A DNA stretch of 13,918 bases from SLJN01 sp964505385 (GTDB lineage: Bacteria; Bacteroidota; Rhodothermia; Balneolales; Natronogracilivirgulaceae). Under the pieces are notes generated by a model. That model worked only from the letters and a program-made list of their open reading frames with translations, had not been told where the DNA came from and searched no databases. Shown one piece after another: positions 9,279 to 13,918 of the stretch (the first letter of the stretch is position 1; every line of letters starts with the position of its first letter). A program made the translations under genes and the position numbers. The stretch covers positions 1 through 13,918 of the forward strand of contig CAZDIA010000065.1 of NCBI GenBank assembly GCA_964505385.1. The letters run 5' to 3'.

Positions 9279-9294
9279 ATCCTACATATAGGAT
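9279..9294. promoter_or_regulatory. 16-bp palindrome containing the TCCTACA motif
   Basis: ATCCTA and TAGGAT form exact 6-bp arms around CATA, so one side reads TCCTACA and the other TATAGGA. It is a second symmetric arrangement of the motif seen at 9041-9061, which argues against chance. Confidence 0.4.
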
Positions 9295-9314
9295 CACACA
9301 AATCCCTTCATATA

Positions 9315-9349
9315 GTATCAAATAAAATATTTTCTTCACTATTTGATAC
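9315..9349. promoter_or_regulatory. 10-bp inverted repeat GTATCAAATA/TATTTGATAC
   Basis: Two exact 10-bp arms (9315-9324 and 9340-9349) flank a 15-nt AT-rich spacer. The arm centres are 25 bp apart. It lacks a T-tract and GC-rich stem, so it is not a terminator; a DNA-binding site is more likely. It sits between two TCCTACA sites. Confidence 0.4.
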
Positions 9350-9351
9350 CA

Positions 9352-9390
9352 TGTAGTCCTACATTTCTTTTATTGATTCCTACATTTCTT
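9352..9390. promoter_or_regulatory. Palindrome plus 13-bp direct repeat of the TCCTACA motif
   Basis: TGTAG-TC-CTACA (9352-9363) is a 12-bp dyad. The 13-mer TCCTACATTTCTT occurs at 9357-9369 and again at 9378-9390. The copies start 21 bp apart, two helical turns, so they lie on the same DNA face. This is typical of tandem operator sites. Confidence 0.45.
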
Positions 9391-9627
9391 CTCCCGCTAA
9401 AATTCTAACTGCAGTTTGTCGGAAACTGTTCAAAATCCGGCTTTTTGTACACCAACAAAGTGTTAGGTCAACTCCGGTGCGAACTTTACAAGGATGCACC
9501 ATATCGTTAGCGATCACCGCCCAATAAAATCATTTATCCTTCAAAACACTCTTCTGTACAACAAACCCACAGGGCGGAAAGTTAAAATTACGGTAATGCG
9601 AATTCTAAACTCGCTTTTTAAAGTTTC

Positions 9628-10617
9628 ATGCCTGAAACGACTCCAACTAAAAACGCATTAGTCCTGGGCAGTGGCGCTGCACGGGGCATAACACACGTCG
9701 GGGTAATTAATGCGCTTGAAGATCATCACTTTCGGCCCGACATCGTAGTCGGCACAAGTATGGGTGCCGTGGTGGGGGCGGCATACGCTGCCGGCAGACT
9801 TTCTGAGTTTTCCGGCTTTATGCAAAACATTGACTGGAAATCAATTCTTACCTATTGTGATTTCTCTTTCCCTCAACAAGGCTTGCTCGACGGCAATAAA
9901 ATTATGAACCAGCTAACTGAGCTGATCGGGGATATTCAATTTTCTGACCTGAGCATCCCCTTATATGCAGTAGCTACAGATATGAAGTCCGGAGAGCCGG
10001 TTGTTTTTAAAGAGGGAAGCGTAGTTGAGGCACTACGGGCAAGCTTTTCAGTTCCCGGTATTTTCAAACCCGCGTATCTGAACGACCACTGGTACCTTGA
10101 CGGAGGTATTGTAGCTCCCCTGCCTGTAAAACAAGCATTGGATCTTGGAGCCGGAAATATAATTGCTGTGGATTTGAATCATCATCAGATACAACGCAAC
10201 AGCCGGCCACGCAGAATTAAGGGATTTGATCGCAAGGATATTTTAAAGAGTGACGTCTCCCTTAAAAATAACGGTCAGGATGCACCCCCTTCCTTGTGGA
10301 ATCATGTGGAACGCCGCTACAAAACCGTTGAGCAAAGCATGAGGCTGGCACTGTATAATATGGTGCAAAACGACAACAATTCGAGTAACTTCCCGAATAT
10401 CTTTGATGTGCTTGGCAGTTCAATGACCATCATGGAGCACAACCTGAGTAAAATTACCCTGGAGCAGTATCCGCCCGATATCCTCATCCAGCCACAGCTT
10501 TCTCACTTTAATTTTTTCGATTTTGATAAGGCCACAGAAGCCATTAAAACCGGTTACCGGTCAACACGGGAAAAGATCGTTGAAAAACCTGAGTTATTTA
10601 ACCAAAGTGCAAACTGA
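9628..10617 (+). CDS. Patatin-like phospholipase family protein (RssA/NTE type)
   Basis: A 329-residue patatin-fold serine hydrolase expected to cleave acyl ester bonds of phospholipids or lysophospholipids. All core motifs are present: the oxyanion-hole loop GSGAARG (14-20, first position Gly-Ser-Gly rather than the commoner Gly-Gly-Gly), the nucleophile elbow GTSMG with Ser44, and the catalytic dyad Asp158 in DGG (158-160), followed by APLPV. There is no signal peptide, so it is probably cytoplasmic or membrane-peripheral. Its length fits the RssA/YlbK-type bacterial patatins; the region after about residue 190 is a family-variable C-terminal extension. The start ATG at 9628 is just ahead of the conserved first strand (NALVLGSGAARG), so little can be missing. 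No clear Shine-Dalgarno is seen. It is transcribed away from the giant surface gene across the 915-bp gap. The true substrate is not predictable. Confidence 0.92.
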   Translation: MPETTPTKNALVLGSGAARGITHVGVINALEDHHFRPDIVVGTSMGAVVGAAYAAGRLSEFSGFMQNIDWKSILTYCDFSFPQQGLLDGNKIMNQLTELIGDIQFSDLSIPLYAVATDMKSGEPVVFKEGSVVEALRASFSVPGIFKPAYLNDHWYLDGGIVAPLPVKQALDLGAGNIIAVDLNHHQIQRNSRPRRIKGFDRKDILKSDVSLKNNGQDAPPSLWNHVERRYKTVEQSMRLALYNMVQNDNNSSNFPNIFDVLGSSMTIMEHNLSKITLEQYPPDILIQPQLSHFNFFDFDKATEAIKTGYRSTREKIVEKPELFNQSAN

Positions 10618-10764
10618 TTGTTGATTCTGAACGTATCGGTGTATCTACCCCCTCTGTAAGCGTGCGGGAATTGATGTACATGTGCTTGAATCTTTTTCCG
10701 CTTTTCAATTATCATCCCGCAAAATACTGACTTATTTTTCATATCTTTTACAAGTAGCCATTCA

Positions 10765-10779
10765 AGCTATTTTATAGCT
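10765..10779. other. Small hairpin between the patatin and DoxX genes
   Basis: AGCTAT-TTT-ATAGCT is a perfect 6-bp stem with a 3-nt loop. It is AT-rich and lacks a following T-run, so it is a poor terminator. No other structure stands out in the 262-bp gap apart from the promoter candidate at 10826-10855. Confidence 0.25.
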
Positions 10780-10825
10780 CTGAGTTAAATGATTGGAATG
10801 TGATCTATTCAGATCCTAAGCTTCC

Positions 10826-10855
10826 TTGATCAATAATTTACTGAGATGATAAAAT
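10826..10855 (+). promoter_or_regulatory. Candidate promoter of the DoxX-family gene
   Basis: TTGATC (10826-10831) is followed after 18 nt by TAAAAT (10850-10855), which is preceded by an extended -10 TGA. The start of transcription would be near 10862, giving a leader of about 18 nt before the ATG at 10880. The spacing suits a sigma-70-like promoter and suggests that the DoxX gene is not dependent on patatin transcription. Confidence 0.38.
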
Positions 10856-10879
10856 TCACCATCTAAATGTTTTATCGCT

Positions 10880-11311
10880 ATGCTAACCGAGTTAAGAAAT
10901 TCATACCGTGATTTCGGACTGTTGCTTTTGCGTATCGGCGTTGGAATTATGTTTATCCTGATAGGCTACCCAAAACTTTTCGGAGGGCCCGATGAATGGG
11001 AACTCGTCGGAGGTGATGCCGCATATCTGGGTTTAACTTCATGGCCTATGTTCTGGGGATTTTTTATGGCTATTGCAGAGTTTTTCGGCGGTGTTTTGCT
11101 AATACTCGGCGTACTTTTCAGAACCTCAGTAATTATACTGCTGCTCTCGTCTATCATTACCGTTGCGGCATCGATCGGCCAGAATGTGGATTTTGTGCAT
11201 ACCGCCAATGCCATTGCCATAACGTTTGTTTTCCTCAGTATGCTTTTTATCGGAGCCGGAAAGTACAGTCTTGACCGCAGCGTCTGGAAAAGGCGCAGAA
11301 GAAGAGCATGA
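10880..11311 (+). CDS. DoxX family integral membrane protein
   Basis: A 143-residue protein with four hydrophobic segments at about residues 13-33, 57-79, 82-100 and 107-125. It starts with the DoxX-type first helix (LLLLRIGVGIMFILIGYPKL) and closes with IGAGKYSLD (123-131), the family's typical C-terminal motif. A strongly basic tail (KRRRRRA) follows and should face the cytoplasm. Members act in the inner membrane as poorly characterised redox or quinone-linked proteins; some are tied to thiosulfate oxidation or oxidative stress, but function is not transferable from sequence alone. Length is normal for the family (about 130-150). The start at 10880 is followed within 15 residues by the conserved helix. 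No Shine-Dalgarno is seen, so leaderless or A/T-rich initiation is likely. A promoter-like sequence precedes it. Confidence 0.88.
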   Translation: MLTELRNSYRDFGLLLLRIGVGIMFILIGYPKLFGGPDEWELVGGDAAYLGLTSWPMFWGFFMAIAEFFGGVLLILGVLFRTSVIILLLSSIITVAASIGQNVDFVHTANAIAITFVFLSMLFIGAGKYSLDRSVWKRRRRRA

Positions 11312-11364
11312 ATGGCTACGTACCAGACTTCCTTACATAACATGGAAATAATGATTTCAATCTT

Positions 11365-11399
11365 TTAACCGCTGAGTTCACAGAGTTTAACGCAGAGAG
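11365..11399 (+). repeat. Left 35-bp arm of long inverted repeat
   Basis: This arm starts TTAACCGCTGAG and ends AACGCAGAGAG. It is the reverse complement of 11663-11697 with one mismatch in 35 bp (T versus G at arm position 13). Similarity continues a few bases further as CACAG. Short sequences of the CACAGAG/CGCAGAG type recur between genes in many unrelated bacterial genomes. Confidence 0.93.
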
Positions 11400-11538
11400 G
11401 ACACAGTATTCGGCTGTCGAATTCCAAGGCACGAATATCAGTTACCAGTAATCAGTAAGCTGTCCCGGTAGATGGGGTTGAGTGGAGGGTTATTATCAGG
11501 AGCGGGTAAGAATATGTAAGTGTGTAGCTTGCAAGTCA

Positions 11539-11629
11539 CCCTTCGTCAAGCTCAGGATGACAGTTTGGTCGCCCTTCGTCAGGCCTGCCCTCAGCCCTTC
11601 GTCTATGCTCAGGACAGGCTTGACGAAGG
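11539..11629. repeat. Cluster of CCCTTCGTCAAGCTCAGGA-type short repeats
   Basis: Copies start CCCTTCGTC at 11539, 11572 and 11595 on the plus strand, and an inverted copy ends at 11629 (CTTGACGAAGG, 11619-11629). Copy 1 is the fullest (CCCTTCGTCAAGCTCAGG). The segments 11573-11589 and 11613-11629 are 17-bp inverted repeats with two mismatches, so this part can fold into a stem with copy 3 in the loop. The motif belongs to the very widespread CTTCGACAAGCTCAGGA class of bacterial intergenic repeats. Confidence 0.85.
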
Positions 11630-11662
11630 TTCCAAATGATAACTAATCAATACTACTCTGTG

Positions 11663-11697
11663 CTCTCTGCGTTAAACTCTGTGACCTCAGCGGTTAA
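11663..11697 (-). repeat. Right 35-bp arm of long inverted repeat
   Basis: Reverse complement of the arm at 11365-11399 with one mismatch. It ends only five bases from the stop codon of the HD hydrolase gene (11703-11705), so the element abuts that gene but does not interrupt it. Confidence 0.93.
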
Positions 11698-11702
11698 CCT
11701 AT

Positions 11703-12347
11703 CTAACCCGTTTCTGCTTTTAATTGGTCGAGAAACTGTTGCATAAATTTGGTTCGCTGCTTTGCTTCCCTTCTGCCGGCTTCGGTTTGAAATTGGTTCT
11801 CCAGTTTTAGCAGTTTCGTGAAAAAATGATCTGTGATCCATTTGCGGTCATCGGGCGGACGGTTTTGCGGGAAAGGTTCCTCAGGATGGTGTATAGAGGC
11901 GCCCATCTGACCGCCAATTGCATAACAACGTGCAATACCGATCGCCCCGATAGCATCAAGGCGATCAGCATCCTGAACAACTTTTGCCTCTATAGTTTCC
12001 GGTGGGATTCCGGCTGAAAAACTATGCGCTTCAATGGCGTGGCCAATTTCGTATAACTTCTTGCCGGAATACCCTTCTTCCGCAAGCAATTCTTTAGCCC
12101 GCTCCGCCGCCAGCTTGGACGCCTCCTTTCTGCGGGGATCATCTTTCGATATAATCACACAATCATGCAGCCAGGCCGCCGGAACCACCACCTCTGCATC
12201 AGCCCGCTCTTCTTTACCGATTTTTTTGGCAGCGGTCACCACCCGGCGGATATGTGCCATATCATGGCCGCTATCCCCGTTTGATTGCAGCTCTTTTTGA
12301 AGCCGAACTTTAAGCTTTTCTTCAAGCTCCGATAATCCTGATTTCAT
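11703..12347 (-). CDS. HD-domain phosphohydrolase (YedJ/YpgQ-like)
   Basis: A 214-residue protein of the HD superfamily of metal-dependent phosphohydrolases. Visible metal ligands are His32 in HDMAHIRRV (28-36), His61-Asp62 in AAWLHD, and Asp126 in VVQDADRLDAIGAIGIAR (123-140). The last motif is the signature of the YedJ/YpgQ group, and the length matches it. Bacillus YpgQ has been described as a Mn-dependent nucleotide pyrophosphohydrolase, so a nucleotide triphosphate or similar substrate is plausible; this is transfer from a relative. It is cytoplasmic, without signal or membrane segments. The chosen ATG (12347) lies two bases after the stop of the upstream gene (TGA-AT-ATG), and SGLSELEEKL is a natural helix start. 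A longer in-frame start at 12404 would add 19 Gly-rich residues overlapping the upstream gene and is less likely. Translational coupling with the upstream gene is probable. Confidence 0.88.
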   Translation of the reverse strand: MKSGLSELEEKLKVRLQKELQSNGDSGHDMAHIRRVVTAAKKIGKEERADAEVVVPAAWLHDCVIISKDDPRRKEASKLAAERAKELLAEEGYSGKKLYEIGHAIEAHSFSAGIPPETIEAKVVQDADRLDAIGAIGIARCYAIGGQMGASIHHPEEPFPQNRPPDDRKWITDHFFTKLLKLENQFQTEAGRREAKQRTKFMQQFLDQLKAETG

Positions 12348-12349
12348 AT

Positions 12350-12982
12350 TCAATCCACATCCTCTCCCAGAGGTGTGCCCGGGCTCACCATGATATGTGC
12401 CCACGGCTCACCGGGATCCATCAGCCACGGCGCGCCTTCCCCGTAGGGCGAGGTTTTCATTCCGGTTGATTCTCTTGTGGCATACGGAATGTAAATCACA
12501 TAAAGCGGGCTCGCCTCCCTCAGCGTACTTGTAGAATAGTCATAGCCATCTTCTTCTCCCGTAAGCTGATACAATGCCATCGGTTTCTCCGGCATTGGAA
12601 TATCTCCGGATTTAATCTCATTGCGCCTGATTTCTTCAACTTCATCAGATGATTTGCCCTCCTCCCGAAGCTCACGCCCGCGCTTCATGAATGGTTCAAG
12701 TTCTTCATAATAGCAGGCTACGTGGAAACGGTCTTCATCCCGTGGATCATCCGCAAGACAAATCATCTCATTGTTCCCTTCACGCAAAGTAACCAACTCA
12801 TGTTCCTCATTATATCCCAGAACTTTAGCACCTTCCTGCAATGATTCCGGAAGTGGTGTTAATGCAGCTTCAATTTGTTGCTCGGCTGCCGGTACTGTAG
12901 TATTTCCTCCGGTCGGCACAAAATAAATCAGCAAAAAGGCCATCGATGCGATCACAGAAAACTTGTATACTGGTTTCATCAT
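12350..12982 (-). CDS. Secreted or membrane-anchored protein of unknown function
   Basis: A 210-residue protein with an N-terminal hydrophobic segment at about residues 8-24 after MMKPVYK, either a signal peptide or an uncleaved anchor. The rest is soluble and acidic. Visible features are an N-terminal helix (EQQIEAALTPLPESL), a paired-cysteine region (Cys75 in EMICLADDP, Cys90 in FHVACYYEELEPFMKRGREL) that could form a disulfide outside the cytoplasm, and a conserved-looking C-terminal block with YVIYIPYATRESTGM, APWLMDPG and PWAHIMV. I recall similar uncharacterised exported proteins from Bacteroidota and other environmental bacteria, but no function is established. A strong Shine-Dalgarno (GAGGAGG) lies 4 nt before the ATG at 12982 and 7 nt before the next ATG at 12979; the latter spacing is better, so the protein may start one residue later. 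It leads a two-gene operon with the HD hydrolase. Confidence 0.8.
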   Translation of the reverse strand: MMKPVYKFSVIASMAFLLIYFVPTGGNTTVPAAEQQIEAALTPLPESLQEGAKVLGYNEEHELVTLREGNNEMICLADDPRDEDRFHVACYYEELEPFMKRGRELREEGKSSDEVEEIRRNEIKSGDIPMPEKPMALYQLTGEEDGYDYSTSTLREASPLYVIYIPYATRESTGMKTSPYGEGAPWLMDPGEPWAHIMVSPGTPLGEDVD

Positions 12983-13470
12983 TATACCTCCTCATTTAGA
13001 TATTGAATTGGTTGATTAACAGCAACACTATGCACTATTGATTGTGGATTCCATAATTTAACCTGAAGGGTGAGAAATTCATAAATTAATATTCAGCCTG
13101 ATTGGGGCAGAGTTAAACTCCGGCCATTCGTACCCACCTGTTTCAATTAATCCTCATTATGCTGACAGCTTGTCGGCACTAGTAGATGAGATATTGATTT
13201 CGAGGCCAGACAAGGCTTTGAAAACTAACTTTTTGAAACATCGCCACCTCAGTAATTAAGAAAACGCATCAAATGAAAACCAAATAATTTTCAATTTGTA
13301 TAAAGATATTGGGCAAGAAATCAGGAGGGTTTTGCCGGGGTTTTTTTGAAACATCTTTCTAAACAAAATCCTCTTTTAGATTCTATTTGGAACTTTTTCT
13401 TCATGATCCTTTACATATTAATCCAATATATTCGTTAGATTTAAAAGGAGGAAATTACTGTATTTCTGCA
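12983..13470. other. 488-bp divergent intergenic region
   Basis: This gap separates the minus-strand secreted-protein gene from the plus-strand radical SAM fragment and is AT-rich. It holds a near-perfect hairpin at 13160-13178 (TGCTGACA-GCT-TGTCGGCA, one T:G pair), an 11-bp palindrome GAGTTAAACTC in the line starting 13081, and a weak dyad GGCAA/TTGCC (13312-13336) before GGGGTTTTTTT. GGAGG at 13447-13451 is 19 nt before the chosen radical SAM start. No ORF or RNA gene is supported, and no promoter is clear. Confidence 0.55.
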
Positions 13471-13881
13471 ATGGTAAAGGAAGCCTACTTTTATCGTAAG
13501 TTAACGAATAACAAAGTTCAATGTCGCCCTTGTGCTCATTTTTGTAACCTTGTACCAGAAGAAACCGGTGAATGTGGCGTACGAAAAAATATTGACGGGC
13601 ATCTGTATACGCTGGTTTACGGTCAGGCTGCAGCTTTGAATGTTGATCCGATTGAGAAAAAGCCACTCTTTCATTTCTATCCGGGGACTTCTTCGCTTTC
13701 TGTCGGCACATCCGGATGCCCTTTAGCTTGTGCAAACTGCCAAAACTGGAATTTATCGCAGGGGCCGAAAATCAATAGTACAATAGAGGGGAGCCATGTT
13801 TCCCCGGAAGAGATAGTCGCTAATGCTAAATCTTACAATTCACCCACAATTTCATATACCTATACAGTAGTGTCCGGTTAA
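13471..13881 (+). CDS. AmmeMemoRadiSam system radical SAM enzyme, N-terminal fragment (disrupted)
   Basis: A 136-residue fragment of a family usually about 330-400 residues long. Order of motifs: VKEAYFYRKL, a four-cysteine cluster (Cys18, Cys21, Cys25, Cys35 in CRPCAHFCN...GECGVR), the conserved LVYG...NVDPIEKKPLFHFYPG, and the radical SAM cluster CPLACANC (Cys83, Cys87, Cys90; Cx3Cx2C) with QNW, which would hold the 4Fe-4S cluster and S-adenosylmethionine. Then comes PEEIV...ISYTYT. In the family YTYx is followed by EPT and the rest of the barrel. Here the reading changes abruptly after Thr132 to VVSG and a stop. The barrel and SAM-binding strands are missing, so the product cannot be active. 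The cause is probably an insertion, see 13867-13918. The system (with Memo-like and AMMECR1-like proteins) has no settled function. The start at 13471 matches the usual family N-terminus but lacks a well-placed Shine-Dalgarno; in-frame extension to a TTG at 13387 is possible but unlike the family. Confidence 0.85.
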   Translation: MVKEAYFYRKLTNNKVQCRPCAHFCNLVPEETGECGVRKNIDGHLYTLVYGQAAALNVDPIEKKPLFHFYPGTSSLSVGTSGCPLACANCQNWNLSQGPKINSTIEGSHVSPEEIVANAKSYNSPTISYTYTVVSG

Positions 13882-13918
13882 ATGTCAAAGAGTCCCAACT
13901 GGTTAGCTTGAGAGGCTC
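13867..13918. mobile_element. Probable end of an insertion element, truncated by the window edge
   Basis: From about 13867 the sequence (GTAGTGTCCGGTTAAATG...) no longer encodes the radical SAM family in any of the three forward frames. An abrupt loss of homology inside a conserved core (YTYT|EPT) is typical of a transposon junction, and TGTCCGGTTAA could be a terminal inverted repeat. Only about 50 bp are visible, so no transposase, opposite end or target duplication can be checked. A chimeric or terminated assembly is the main alternative. Confidence 0.45.

Larger units (their letters stand above)
8713..9627. other. 915-bp AT-rich divergent intergenic region with operator-like motifs
   Basis: This is the longest non-coding stretch in the window, between the divergent giant surface-protein and patatin genes. 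The section 9060-9400 is very AT-rich. I see no convincing ORF, tRNA or known riboswitch. It contains the candidate promoter at 8748-8775, a hairpin at 8931-8950 (TGCAGG...CCTGCA), a 7-bp dyad AATTTCG/CGAAATT (8891-8897 and 8909-8915), and the TCCTACA and GTATCAAATA dyads listed separately. Its length and structure suggest complex regulation of one or both flanking genes. Confidence 0.6.
11312..11702. other. 391-bp convergent intergenic gap filled by a nested repeat element
   Basis: The gap lies between the ends of the DoxX gene (plus) and the HD hydrolase gene (minus). Almost all of it is occupied by the inverted-repeat element at 11365-11697. There is no ORF of note. Neither flanking gene has a classical terminator with a T-run here, so the long dyad may be the only structure that stops or separates the converging transcripts. 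Confidence 0.6.

Noticed and set aside
9352..9390. Short direct repeats considered as a CRISPR array
   Set aside because: Only two 13-bp copies start 21 bp apart, with no spacer-length regularity and no cas genes.
12345..12404. Longer start (ATG at 12404) for the HD hydrolase
   Set aside because: The extra 19 residues (Gly/His-rich) overlap the upstream coding sequence, lack family resemblance, and the ATG at 12347 is ideally placed two bases after the upstream stop.
13312..13347. GGCAA/TTGCC dyad followed by GGGGTTTTTTT as a plus-strand terminator
   Set aside because: The stem is only 5 bp with a loop of about 15 nt, and no plus-strand gene lies upstream to be terminated.
13387..13470. TTG-initiated extension of the radical SAM fragment
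   Set aside because: The 28 added residues are unlike the family N-terminus and the region is AT-rich and non-coding in character.
13418..13735. 105-residue minus-strand open frame opposite the radical SAM fragment
   Set aside because: The plus strand has unmistakable conserved cysteine motifs; the minus frame has no recognisable features.

Overview
The window looks like chromosomal DNA of a member of the Balneolota/Rhodothermota (broad Bacteroidota lineage), probably marine or salt-tolerant. The evidence is a very large acidic secreted protein ending in a textbook type IX secretion (Por) sorting domain with a YPNPFNP motif, an outer-membrane barrel protein, and a mix of starts with and without Shine-Dalgarno sequences. 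This placement is inference from protein style; no rRNA or tRNA gene is present to fix it.

Layout from left to right. Positions 28-1518 (minus) encode a predicted outer-membrane beta-barrel. Positions 1855-8712 (minus) encode a 2285-residue, cysteine-free, multi-domain surface protein. At its centre are six tandem 315-bp (105-residue) Ig-like repeats, and a strong rho-independent terminator follows it. A 915-bp AT-rich gap (8713-9627) separates this gene from a divergent patatin-like lipid hydrolase (9628-10617, plus). The gap holds a recurrent TCCTACA motif in palindromic and directly repeated arrangements, the best candidate regulatory structure here. A small DoxX-type membrane protein follows (10880-11311, plus). 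The convergent gap at 11312-11702 holds a nested repeat: two 35-bp inverted arms enclosing several copies of a second short repeat. Next is a tight minus-strand pair: a secreted protein of unknown function (12350-12982) and, two bases after its stop, an HD-domain phosphohydrolase (11703-12347). Finally, after a 488-bp divergent gap, the 5' part of an AmmeMemoRadiSam-type radical SAM gene (13471-13881, plus) is cut off by unrelated sequence that continues to the window end, probably the edge of an insertion sequence.

The two large minus-strand genes both act at the cell envelope (outer-membrane barrel, T9SS cargo) but are separated by a terminator, so they are probably separate transcripts. 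The HD hydrolase and its upstream secreted partner are almost certainly co-transcribed. The other genes look like independent housekeeping or accessory functions. I see no defence island, CRISPR array, prophage or biosynthetic cluster. The unusual content is in the repeats, the operator-like motif cluster, the giant surface protein and the broken radical SAM gene.
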